Part shown: in pieces, positions 1 through 8,602 of the stretch
How positions within the stretch are numbered: position 1 is the stretch's first letter
Layout of the letters: each line of letters starts with the position of its first letter
Assembly: GCF_014858005.1 (NCBI RefSeq)
Contig: NZ_JACYOT010000004.1
Span: 248,001 to 312,000 of the forward strand
Reading direction: 5' to 3'
DNA: 64,000 nt
Origin: Propioniciclava soli
GTDB taxonomy: Bacteria > Actinomycetota > Actinomycetes > Propionibacteriales > Propionibacteriaceae
Translations under genes and position numbers: made by a program
Notes under the pieces: generated by a model
What the model saw: the letters and a program-made list of their open reading frames with translations, nothing else
What the model was told of the DNA's origin: nothing
Database searches by the model: none

Positions 1-2831
1 CGCTCGTGGCGCGCTTCGCCGCCCCCGACGACGCCGGCCCCGGGCTGCTCACCGCGCCCGAGCAGGAGTTCCGCATCCGCGAACTGCTCCGCAGCAGCCC
101 CGCCCCGTGGCCCGCTGAGCTGGACGCGGCCCTGGGGACGCGCGCCTTCGCCCAGCAGGTGCGCGCCGTCCTTGCCCGGGCGCGGCAGCTGGGGTTGGAT
201 CCGGAGGACCTGTCGGGTGCCGGCGCGGCGTCCGGCGAGTTCGGCTGGGCGGCCGTCGGGGCGTTCATGGGGGAGTACCTCGACGTGCTGGACGCGGAGG
301 GGGTCATCGACTACGCCGAGCTCGTCCACCGCGCCCGCCTGCTGCTGGAGCAGGAGGGCGTGCTGGAGGCCGTGCGCGCCGAGTACGCCGTCGTGCTCGT
401 CGACGACTGGTGCGAGCTGGACGCCGCGCAGATCGGCCTGGTGCGCGCGCTGGCCGGTGACGCGGTGCCCGTCGTGGCCCTGGCCGATCCCGACACCGCC
501 ATCTACCGGTTCCGCGGTGCCCACCCCCGGGCCACGGCCGAGTTCGTACGCCTCTTCCCGGGGGCCCGCGTCGTGACGCTGCCGCACGCCCACCGCCAGC
601 CGCCCGCCCAGGTGGCCGCCTGCACCGCGGTGGCCCGCCGGTTGGGTGCCCCCGCCGTCGAGCGCGAGGCGCTGGCGGCCTACCGCGGGGTCACCGGGGG
701 TGGTGCCGGGCGGGTGGAGGTGAGGACCTTTCCCGACGAGGCCACCCACGCCCGCCACCTGGCGGCCGAGCTGCGCGCCGCGCACCTCGACGACCAGGTG
801 CCGTGGGGTGACATGGCCGTTCTGGTGCGCGCCGGCCGAACCCAGCTGCCCCCGCTGGCGCGGGCCCTCATCGACGCAGGCATCCCGGTCGAGGTCGCGG
901 GTGACGAGATCGGCCTGGCCTCCGAGCTGGCCGTGCGTCCACTGCTGCTCGGCCTGGAGGTCGCCGGGGCGGGCGGCCAGCCCGACGGCGACCAGGCGAC
1001 CCGGCTGCTGCTCTCGGGGTGGGGCGGGTACGACGCGGTGGGGTTGCGCGCGGTCGGCCGCCGGCTGCGGGCGGCCGACCCGGCCGCCGCCGGCGCGCCC
1101 ACCGAGACGCTGGTGGCCGAGGCGCTCGCCGGGGTGCGGGCGGTGCCCGAGGCCGACGAGGAGCTCGCCGCGCGCCGGGACCTGCTGGCCCGGGCCACCG
1201 CGCTGGTGGCCCGGGAGCAGCGACCCGAGGCCGTGTTGTGGGAACTGTGGTCGGGCACCGGTTGGCCCGAGCGGCTGCGCGCGGACGCCGTCCGTGGCGG
1301 CGACGCCTCGGCCCGCGCCCACCACGACCTGGACGCCGTGTGCGCGCTCTTCGACCTCGCCCGCACCTCGCAGGGGCCCGGAGGGCAGCCCGGGGTCTCC
1401 TGGTTCGCCGCCGAGGTCGCCCAGCAGCAGATCCCGGCGGACTCCCAGCGGGAGTCGGCGGTCGGGGGGCGCGGCGTCCGGTTGCTGACCGCCCACCGCG
1501 CGAAGGGGCGACACTGGTCGCTCGTCGTCGTGGCCGGGGTGCAGGAGGGGATCTGGCCGGACGTGCGGCGGCGGGGCTCGGTGTTCGACCCGCAGCGGCT
1601 GGGGGCGTCCGAGGCGGGGCCCGAGCTGGCGCTGGGTCTCACCACGCGCGATCTCGTGGCCACCGAGCGCCGGTTGTTCCTGCTCGCGTGCTCGCGCGCG
1701 GAGGGCCGGCTCATCGTGACGGCCGTGGAGGGCACCGAGGGCGAGGAGGACCGTCCCTCGCGGTTCCTCGCGGAGCTCGGCGTCCCACCCCGCCACCTGG
1801 TGTCCACGCCGCCCGCGCTCCACACCCTGCGGCAGCTGGTGGCCGAGCTGCGCCGCACCGCGCAGGACGACGCCGCGTCCCCGGCCCTGCGCGAGGCCGC
1901 GGCAGCGCGCCTGGCGGTGCTGGCCGACGCGACCGATGACGAGGGGTTCGCCCTGGCGCCGGACGCCGATCCGGCGCGGTGGTGGGGCGTCCACGAGCCC
2001 ACCAGCACCGTGGCCCCGGCGCGGGAGGGGCCCATCCGGCTCAGCCCCAGCCAGGTGGAGTCGCTGCTCACGTGCCCGCGCAAGTACTTCCTGAGCCGCG
2101 AGGCGCGCGCCGAGCCGCCGCGGGAGATCCGCACGATCCTCGGCTCCGTGATCCACGCCGTGGCCGAGCGGGCGGCCTCCGGTGAGCTCGCGCCCGACGA
2201 CGTCGCGGCCGCGCTGGACGCCGTGTGGGCGTCCATCCCGTTCCCGGCCGCGTGGCTGTCGGCGTCCGAGCGGGCCGAGGCGGACGCCGCCGTGCGGCGG
2301 TTCCTCAACTGGCAGGCCGGCCACGACCACGCCGACCTCGTGGGCGTCGAGGTGCCGTTCTCGGCCGACGTGACGGTGAACGGCCGCCCGGTGCAGCTCG
2401 TCGGCGCGGTCGACCGATTGGAGCGGCGCTCCGACGGCGCGCTGAAGGTGGTCGACTTCAAGACCGGCCGTTCCGCGCCGACGCAGAAGGCCGCCGAGGT
2501 GACGCCCCAGATCGGGGTCTACCAGCTCGCCATCGAGGCGGGCGGCTTCCGCGACGCCGGCACCACGAGCGCGGGGGCGAGCCTGGTGTACCTGCGGGTG
2601 GAGGACGGCGAGGGGTGGCCCAAGGAGTTCCGCCAGCCGTCGCTGACCGAGAAACCGCACCTGACCGACGACCCCGAGGAGCTGGCGCACCCCACCTGGG
2701 TCCACCACCAGGTGGCCCGGGCGTGTGCGGTGCTCGAGGCGGGGCGGTTCGACGCCCAGGCGGGGGAGCACTGCACCTACTGCCCCGTGCGGTCCAGCTG
2801 CCCGGCACGCAGCGGCCAGGTGATCGCATGA
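1..2831 (+). CDS. adnA: AdnA-type helicase-nuclease subunit, 5' end outside window
   Basis: C-terminal ~940 residues of a UvrD/Rep-superfamily helicase fused to a PD-(D/E)XK nuclease. It would work with the next gene product as the AdnAB motor-nuclease that resects double-strand breaks. Visible parts: a Walker-B-like segment VVLVDDWCELD near residue 130, motif V/VI-like VRLLTAHRAKG near 490, a C-terminal nuclease with VVDFKTG, and four cysteines (LLTCPRKYF, then CTYCPVRSSC at the end) typical of the Fe-S nuclease domain of AdnA/AddB. The Walker A lies outside the window. The stop overlaps the start of the next gene (ATGA), so translation is probably coupled. An AddB-like label is possible, but the neighbours (adnB, nudC, uvrD2) match the mycobacterial adn locus. 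Confidence 0.88.
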   Translation, partial: LVARFAAPDDAGPGLLTAPEQEFRIRELLRSSPAPWPAELDAALGTRAFAQQVRAVLARARQLGLDPEDLSGAGAASGEFGWAAVGAFMGEYLDVLDAEGVIDYAELVHRARLLLEQEGVLEAVRAEYAVVLVDDWCELDAAQIGLVRALAGDAVPVVALADPDTAIYRFRGAHPRATAEFVRLFPGARVVTLPHAHRQPPAQVAACTAVARRLGAPAVEREALAAYRGVTGGGAGRVEVRTFPDEATHARHLAAELRAAHLDDQVPWGDMAVLVRAGRTQLPPLARALIDAGIPVEVAGDEIGLASELAVRPLLLGLEVAGAGGQPDGDQATRLLLSGWGGYDAVGLRAVGRRLRAADPAAAGAPTETLVAEALAGVRAVPEADEELAARRDLLARATALVAREQRPEAVLWELWSGTGWPERLRADAVRGGDASARAHHDLDAVCALFDLARTSQGPGGQPGVSWFAAEVAQQQIPADSQRESAVGGRGVRLLTAHRAKGRHWSLVVVAGVQEGIWPDVRRRGSVFDPQRLGASEAGPELALGLTTRDLVATERRLFLLACSRAEGRLIVTAVEGTEGEEDRPSRFLAELGVPPRHLVSTPPALHTLRQLVAELRRTAQDDAASPALREAAAARLAVLADATDDEGFALAPDADPARWWGVHEPTSTVAPAREGPIRLSPSQVESLLTCPRKYFLSREARAEPPREIRTILGSVIHAVAERAASGELAPDDVAAALDAVWASIPFPAAWLSASERAEADAAVRRFLNWQAGHDHADLVGVEVPFSADVTVNGRPVQLVGAVDRLERRSDGALKVVDFKTGRSAPTQKAAEVTPQIGVYQLAIEAGGFRDAGTTSAGASLVYLRVEDGEGWPKEFRQPSLTEKPHLTDDPEELAHPTWVHHQVARACAVLEAGRFDAQAGEHCTYCPVRSSCPARSGQVIA

Positions 2832-5800
2832 GGCGCTTCACCGACCCGGCCGAGGTGAGCGAGGCGCTCGGCATCCCGTTCTCGGAGCAGCAGCTCGCCG
2901 CCATCGCCGCGCCGCTGGAACCCGGCGTCATCATCGCTGGCGCGGGCTCGGGCAAGACGACGGTAATGGCGGCGCGCGTCGTGTGGCTCGTCGGTTCCGG
3001 CCGGGTGCGGCCCGAGGAGGTGTTGGGCCTGACCTTCACGCGCAAGGCGGCCGCCGAGCTGAGCGGCCGCGTCCGCGCCGCGCTCGCCCGCGCCCAGGTG
3101 GTCGACGCCGAGGGACTGGACGACGCCGGCGAGCAGCTCATCATGACCTACGACGCCTTCGCAGCCCGGCTGGTGGCCGACCACGGCCTGCGGATCGGGG
3201 TGGAGGGGGAGGCCCGGCTCATCACCGGTGCGGCCCGGTTCCGGCTGGCGTCACGGGCGGTCTCCGCCGCGCCCGGCCCCTTCCGGCACGTCGCACGCCT
3301 GCGGCCCGACAGCGTGACCGAGCGCGTCCTGGGGTTGGACGGTGAGCTGTCCGCCCACCTCGTCCCGACCGGTGCCCTCCTCGAGCACGCCGAGGACGTT
3401 GCCGCGGGCGTCGCGGGCTCGCCGATGTCGCGGCGCAAGGAGCTCTACGCCTCGATGCGGACGGCGGCGTCCATGGCCGCCGAACGGGTCGAACTGGCGG
3501 GGCTGGTGGACGACTACCAGCACCTGAAGCGCTCGCTCGGCGCGGTGGAGTTCGCCGACCAGATGGGGGTGGCCGCCCGGCTGGCGCGCGCCGTTCCCGC
3601 CGTCGGCGAGGCACTGCGATCCCAGTTCGCCGTGGTGCTGCTCGACGAGTACCAGGACACCTCCAGCGCGCAGTCCCAGCTGTTGGCGGAGCTGTTCGGC
3701 GGCGGCCACCCCGTGACGGCCGTCGGTGACCCGTGCCAGGCCATCTACGGCTGGCGCGGGGCCGCGGCGGCCAACATCATCACCTTCGCCGAGCAGTTCC
3801 CGCGGGCCGACGGCACCCCCGCCACCCGGTATGCCCTCACGGTCAACCGCCGTTCGGGCCAGACGATCCTGGACGCCGCCAACGCCCTCGCCGCCCCGCT
3901 GCGCGCCGACGAGGAGCTGCAGTGGGACGGCATCGACGTCGACCTGGTCGCCCCCGAGGGCACCCCGCCCGGAGACATCGCGGTGGCCTCGTTCGACACG
4001 TGGCCGGACGAGGTCGACTGGGTTGTCGACCGGATCGCCGGGGCCGTCGACGGGGGCCTGGTGCGGCGCTGGTCCGACATCGCGGTCCTCGCCCGGCGCA
4101 ACGCCCACATCCGGCCCCTCTACGCGGCGCTCGCCGCCCGGGACGTCCCGGTCGAGATCGTGGGCCTCGACGGGCTGCTCCAGGTGCCGGAGGTGGCCGA
4201 CGTGGTGGCCACCCTGCGCGTCCTGGCCGACGCGACCGCCAACCCCGACGTCATCCGCTTGCTGACCGGCCCCCGGTGGGCGATCGGGCCGGCGGATCTC
4301 GCCGTGCTGGGCCGCCGGGCGCGCGACCTCGCGGGGGCCGACCGTCCGGACGACGACGCATCGGCCGCCGAGGAGATCGCCGCGATCATCGACCAGACCA
4401 CCTCGGCCCGGGCGCCGAGCCTGGCCGAGGCGCTCGCCGATCTCGGCGACGGCCCGTATTCGCAGGACGGGCGCCGCCGCCTCGCGACCGCGGCGGCCGA
4501 GCTCGCGTCGTTGCGCGCGCGGGCGGACGCCCCGGTGACGGATCTGGTGCGCCGCGTCATCGCCACGCTGGGGCTGGAGGTGGAGTGTGGGTTGCGGGGG
4601 CCGGACGGGTTGCGGCAGCTGGACGCCTTCGTGGCGCAGGTCGCGGGCTATGCCGACATCGATGGCGACGGCTCGCTGGTCGGACTGCTGGGTTGGCTGC
4701 GCGCGGAGGAGGAGAGGGGCGTCGGGCTGGAGCAGGCGGTGCCGACCGCGGACAACTCGGTCAAGCTGCTCACCATTCACCGCGCCAAGGGGTTGGAGTG
4801 GGAGCTGGTGTTCCTTCCGGCCCTCGCCGACAAGGTGTTCCCGTCCGACCGGGTGCAGGGCAACTGGTTGAAGAACGCCGCCGTGTTGCCCGCCGACCTC
4901 CGGGGGGATGCCGCCAACATCGCCCAGGTGTCCGAGATGAGCGATGCCGCGGCGAAGGACTACGCCGAGGCGTTGAAGGCCGAGGCGCGCAGGGCCGATG
5001 ACCGGCTGGCGTACGTGGCCGTCACCCGCGCCCGGCAGCACTTGGTGGCGACGACGCACGCCTGGACCGACCTGCTCCGCGCCCGGGCGCACTCGCCCTA
5101 TCTCCGCGTGCTGGAGCGCTTCGCCACCGAGGTCGACCATCGAGAGGTGTCGGCGGAGAACCCGCTCGCCGGTGAGGCCCGGGCGGTGGGGTGGCCCGTC
5201 GCGCTCGACCCGGAGTCCCGCGCCCGGCGGCTGCGGGCGGCCGAAGCGGTGGCGCGGTACCGCGCCGAGAGTTCTTCCGGTGCGCGCATGCCCGAGGACG
5301 AGCCGCTCCCCCTGGACGAGGCGGCGCAGGTGGCGACGTGGGACGCGGCCGCGGACGTCCTGCTCGCAGAGGCACGCGCGCGGCGCCGCGGCGGGGGCAC
5401 GGTCTGGCCGCCGTACCTGTCCGCCACGGCCCTGATCGCGCTGGGACGCGACGCCCCGGCGTACCTTGAGCAGGTGAACCGCCCCATGCCGCGGCCCCCG
5501 CGCCCGGCGGCCCGGACGGGCGAGCGGTTCCACGCGTGGCTGGAGCGCCGTTTCGCGACCGCGGCGAGCCTGCTGGTCGACGCCCCGGACGACGAGGCCG
5601 ACACCGATGCGGACCTGGCGGCGCTGATCGCGGCGTTCGAGGAGGGTCCGTACGCGGACGCGACGCCGATCGCGACCGAGGTGCCCTTCGCGTTGTTCCT
5701 CGGTGGACAGGTGGTGCGGGGCCGGATCGACGCGGTGTTCGACGAGCACGGCCGCGCCTGCGTGGTGGACTGGAAGACCGGCCATGCGGCCGGCGCCGAC

Positions 5801-6034
5801 CCGCTGCAGCTCGCGGTCTACCGGCTCGCCTGGGCGGAGATCACCGGCGTGGACGTCGCCGAGGTCGACGCCGTGTTCCACGACGTGCCCACCGGTGCCG
5901 TCATCCGGCCGACGAATCTGCCCGGGCGGGAGGCGCTGGACGCGATGGTCGCCCGGACGACCGGGGCGGCACGGGGCGGTGGCGGGGCACCTGGGTCAGG
6001 CGCGGAGCCCGCCCGCCATGCGGAGCAGGGTTGA
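2828..6034 (+). CDS. adnB: AdnB-type ATP-dependent helicase-nuclease subunit
   Basis: 1068-residue SF1A helicase with a C-terminal nuclease, the second subunit of AdnAB. Motifs in order: Walker A AGAGSGKT (37-44), motif Ia LTFTRKAAAEL, Walker B VVLLDEYQDTSSAQ near 275, motif III VGDPCQAIYGWRG, motif V LLTIHRAKGLEWELVF, motif VI YVAVTRARQHL, and the nuclease motif VVDWKTGHA about 90 residues from the C-terminus followed by QLAVYRLAW. The ATG overlaps the adnA stop by 4 bp and begins MRRFTDPAEV. Length and domain order fit the family. It probably shares one transcript with adnA, and nudC follows after 23 bp with its own promoter-like box. Confidence 0.92.
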   Translation: MRRFTDPAEVSEALGIPFSEQQLAAIAAPLEPGVIIAGAGSGKTTVMAARVVWLVGSGRVRPEEVLGLTFTRKAAAELSGRVRAALARAQVVDAEGLDDAGEQLIMTYDAFAARLVADHGLRIGVEGEARLITGAARFRLASRAVSAAPGPFRHVARLRPDSVTERVLGLDGELSAHLVPTGALLEHAEDVAAGVAGSPMSRRKELYASMRTAASMAAERVELAGLVDDYQHLKRSLGAVEFADQMGVAARLARAVPAVGEALRSQFAVVLLDEYQDTSSAQSQLLAELFGGGHPVTAVGDPCQAIYGWRGAAAANIITFAEQFPRADGTPATRYALTVNRRSGQTILDAANALAAPLRADEELQWDGIDVDLVAPEGTPPGDIAVASFDTWPDEVDWVVDRIAGAVDGGLVRRWSDIAVLARRNAHIRPLYAALAARDVPVEIVGLDGLLQVPEVADVVATLRVLADATANPDVIRLLTGPRWAIGPADLAVLGRRARDLAGADRPDDDASAAEEIAAIIDQTTSARAPSLAEALADLGDGPYSQDGRRRLATAAAELASLRARADAPVTDLVRRVIATLGLEVECGLRGPDGLRQLDAFVAQVAGYADIDGDGSLVGLLGWLRAEEERGVGLEQAVPTADNSVKLLTIHRAKGLEWELVFLPALADKVFPSDRVQGNWLKNAAVLPADLRGDAANIAQVSEMSDAAAKDYAEALKAEARRADDRLAYVAVTRARQHLVATTHAWTDLLRARAHSPYLRVLERFATEVDHREVSAENPLAGEARAVGWPVALDPESRARRLRAAEAVARYRAESSSGARMPEDEPLPLDEAAQVATWDAAADVLLAEARARRRGGGTVWPPYLSATALIALGRDAPAYLEQVNRPMPRPPRPAARTGERFHAWLERRFATAASLLVDAPDDEADTDADLAALIAAFEEGPYADATPIATEVPFALFLGGQVVRGRIDAVFDEHGRACVVDWKTGHAAGADPLQLAVYRLAWAEITGVDVAEVDAVFHDVPTGAVIRPTNLPGREALDAMVARTTGAARGGGGAPGSGAEPARHAEQG

Positions 6035-6044
6035 GGGCCACCAG

Positions 6045-6050
6045 TAGGTT
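6045..6050 (+). promoter_or_regulatory. -10 box of leaderless nudC promoter
   Basis: TAGGTT lies exactly 7 nt before the nudC ATG and no ribosome-binding site is present. This is the TAnnnT arrangement of leaderless actinobacterial transcripts. It is predicted from sequence only. Confidence 0.55.
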
Positions 6051-6057
6051 GAGCGTC

Positions 6058-6954
6058 ATGGAGCCCTGGGTGCCAAGCAGCGTGTTGGACCGCGCAGCAG
6101 ACGGGCGGTCCGACCCGGCCTGGGTCGCCGCGCTGTGGGCGCATCCGGAGAGCCGCGTGTTCGGCGTCGACGCGCGCTCGACCGTGACGGCCTCGACCAC
6201 GACCGCCTCGACCACGACCGCTCTGCGTGTCGGGCTGCGTTGGCAGCGACCGGCCGGCCCGTACGTCCCCGAGCGCCACCTGCTCGTCGGCCTCGTCGAG
6301 GGCCGGGCCTGGTTCGTCACCGAGGCCGACGTGCTCGGTGACGTGGGGGTGACCGCCTCGCTGCGCGATCTCGCGCCGGAGCTGGACGAGACCCTGACCG
6401 ACGTTGCCGTCACGGGAGTGGCCCTGGTCAACTGGCACCGGGTGGCGCCGTACTGCGGGCAGTGCGGCGCCCTCACCGAGGTGCACGACGGGGGGCACCT
6501 GCGGTGGTGCCCGACCTGTGAGCGCCAACGGTTCCCCCGCACCGATCCCGCGGTGATCGTCGCGGTGCTCGACCCCGACGACCGGTTGCTGCTCGCCCAC
6601 CAGAACGTGTGGGAGGCCACCCGGGTGTCGATCCTGGCCGGTTTCGTGGAGGCCGGCGAATCGTTGGAGCAGGCCGTGCACCGCGAGATCGCCGAGGAAG
6701 CGGGGCTGCGGTTGACGGCGCTGCGCTACGTGGGCAGCCAGCCCTGGCCCTTCCCACGCTCGGTCATGCTCGGCTTCGTGGCCCACACGGCCGACGCGCG
6801 GATTCGCGTCGACGGCGTCGAGATCGCCTGGGCGCGGTTCTACGCGCGGGACGAGCTCGAGGCGGCGGTGGCGTCGGGAGACATCACGCTGCCGACGAGC
6901 GCCTCCATCGCCAGCCGCATCATCACCGCGTGGCGGGAGGGCGACCTCAGCTGA
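6058..6954 (+). CDS. nudC: NADH pyrophosphatase NudC
   Basis: 298-residue Nudix hydrolase that splits NAD(H) into NMN(H) and AMP and, in characterised relatives, removes NAD caps from RNA. Visible: a zinc ribbon with Cys123, Cys126, Cys141 and Cys144; a complete Nudix box from Gly185 to Leu207 (GFVEAGES... HREIAEEAGL); and the NADH-pyrophosphatase motif SQPWPFPRS at 217-225. A Thr/Ser-rich stretch near residues 41-54 comes from a short internal DNA repeat. The gene follows adnB as in mycobacteria. Its last 8 bp overlap the end of the convergent recD gene. Confidence 0.95.
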   Translation: MEPWVPSSVLDRAADGRSDPAWVAALWAHPESRVFGVDARSTVTASTTTASTTTALRVGLRWQRPAGPYVPERHLLVGLVEGRAWFVTEADVLGDVGVTASLRDLAPELDETLTDVAVTGVALVNWHRVAPYCGQCGALTEVHDGGHLRWCPTCERQRFPRTDPAVIVAVLDPDDRLLLAHQNVWEATRVSILAGFVEAGESLEQAVHREIAEEAGLRLTALRYVGSQPWPFPRSVMLGFVAHTADARIRVDGVEIAWARFYARDELEAAVASGDITLPTSASIASRIITAWREGDLS

Positions 6955-8602
6955 GTCGGCGCGCCAGCCCGCTCATGCGGCGGGCCGGGTGGCCGATGGC
7001 CTCGCGCACGGCGTCCTCGCTGCCGAGCAGCAGCACCGAGCGCTCGGCGCGCGTCACCGCGGTGTAGAGCAGCTCGCGGGTGAGCAGGGGCGAGCCGACG
7101 GGGGGCAGCACCACGCTGACGTGACCGAACTGGCTGCCCTGGGCCTTGTGCACCGTCATGGCGTGCAGCGTGGTGAGCCCCTCCAGCACGAACGGTGAGT
7201 GGCTCACGACGGTCGTCCCCTCCCGGAACCAGGCCCGCGGGCCGTCGGGCCCCGCGATGACCACGCCGGTGTCGCCGTTGTGCAGGCCGAACTCGGGGGC
7301 GTTGACCGTCATCATGACCGGGCGGGCCACGGCGAACTCGCCGTCGGAGGCCCACCCCGGCGCGGCCTCCGCCAGCCAGGACACGACCTGCCGCGTCCAG
7401 TGCTGGACGCCGAACGGCCCCCGCCGGTGGCCGCACAGCAACCGGTGTTCCTCCAGCGCCGTCAGGGCGGCCCCGACCGAGCCGGACGCGGCAGCCTCGA
7501 GCAGACGGACGCCGGGGCCGACCACGCGGTCGCGGAGCGACGCGGCGGCGTCCGCACCGTCGACCAGGGCGACGTGTTCGCCTCCGTCGGCCAGCACGCC
7601 GAGCGCCGCGTCGGCCTCGCCGGCGCGAATCGCCCGGGCGAGGGCCGCGATCGTGCCGTCGAACCGGTAGTTGCGTTCGAGCCGGGCCACGACGCCGCGG
7701 GTGGCAGGGGCCTTGGTGATGTCGGCGAGCACCGAGCCGGCGTCGACGGAGGCCAACTGGTCAGGGTCCCCGACGAGCACGAGGCGTGCGGCGGGTTTGA
7801 GTGCGGCCAGCAACCGCGCCATGAGCAGCATCGACACCATCGACGTCTCGTCGACGACGACCACGTCGTGGGGAAGCGGGTTCGTGGCGTCGTGCACGAA
7901 TCGGTTGCGCGAGCCGGGCCGCCACCCCAGCAACGTGTGGAGGGTGACGGCGGTGAAGGCGCTCGGGGCCAGGGACTCGGTCATGCGGGCGGCCGCCTTG
8001 CCCGTCGGGGCCGCCAGCGCCACGAGGGCGTCCGGCTCGTCGACCCGCAGCCGCTCGATGAGCCGGCGGATCGTGTGGGTCTTGCCCGTGCCGGGGCCGC
8101 CCGCGATCACCGACACCCGGTGCGAGAGTGCCAGCGTGATCGCGTCGTCCTGCCCCGTCGCACCCGTGTCGTCACCGGTGCCGGCCAGGCGCGCCAACAG
8201 GGCCAGGCGCACGCTCTCCTGGTCGCCGAAGTGCCGCTCGAGGTAGAGCGCGTCGTCGACCAAGCGCAGGGGGCGTTCACCCGGCCCGCCGTCGCCGACC
8301 CGGACGGCGGGGCTGGCGCGCAGGGCGGCCAGCCACCCGGCCTCCTCCGGCCACAGCTCGGCGGGCACCTCCGCGACGGCGTCCTCACCGAGCCCGAGAT
8401 CGCGGATGCGGGACCACTCGAGGCAGATCGACCCGGAGCGCAGGGCCCGCACCGTCAGCGCCAGGGCGAGCTGGACGCGCTCGTCGGTCTCGCCGAACAG
8501 GTGGGTGAGTTGCTGGGCGGGGTGGACGTCGGCCCACGCGAGGACGCCCGCCGCGGAGAACTGTGCGAGCAGGCCGCGGGCGCTCACGGCGATGTCGGTC
8601 AC
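6947..8602 (-). CDS. recD: Exodeoxyribonuclease V subunit alpha (RecD helicase)
   Basis: 551-residue SF1B 5'-3' helicase, the fast motor of RecBCD. Walker A GGPGTGKT lies at 168-175, Walker B VVVDETSM follows, and the C-terminal motifs MTVHKAQGSQF and LLYTAVTRAE are intact. The start is a GTG overlapping the recB stop (GTGA), so it is the last gene of a tightly coupled recC-recB-recD operon. Its 3' end overlaps nudC by 8 bp with no room for a terminator, so read-through antisense to nudC is possible. Confidence 0.94.
   Translation of the reverse strand: MTDIAVSARGLLAQFSAAGVLAWADVHPAQQLTHLFGETDERVQLALALTVRALRSGSICLEWSRIRDLGLGEDAVAEVPAELWPEEAGWLAALRASPAVRVGDGGPGERPLRLVDDALYLERHFGDQESVRLALLARLAGTGDDTGATGQDDAITLALSHRVSVIAGGPGTGKTHTIRRLIERLRVDEPDALVALAAPTGKAAARMTESLAPSAFTAVTLHTLLGWRPGSRNRFVHDATNPLPHDVVVVDETSMVSMLLMARLLAALKPAARLVLVGDPDQLASVDAGSVLADITKAPATRGVVARLERNYRFDGTIAALARAIRAGEADAALGVLADGGEHVALVDGADAAASLRDRVVGPGVRLLEAAASGSVGAALTALEEHRLLCGHRRGPFGVQHWTRQVVSWLAEAAPGWASDGEFAVARPVMMTVNAPEFGLHNGDTGVVIAGPDGPRAWFREGTTVVSHSPFVLEGLTTLHAMTVHKAQGSQFGHVSVVLPPVGSPLLTRELLYTAVTRAERSVLLLGSEDAVREAIGHPARRMSGLARRLS

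Noticed and set aside
3251..5881. 876-codon minus-strand frame opposite adnB
   Set aside because: Antisense shadow with no domain. adnB motifs are complete on the plus strand.
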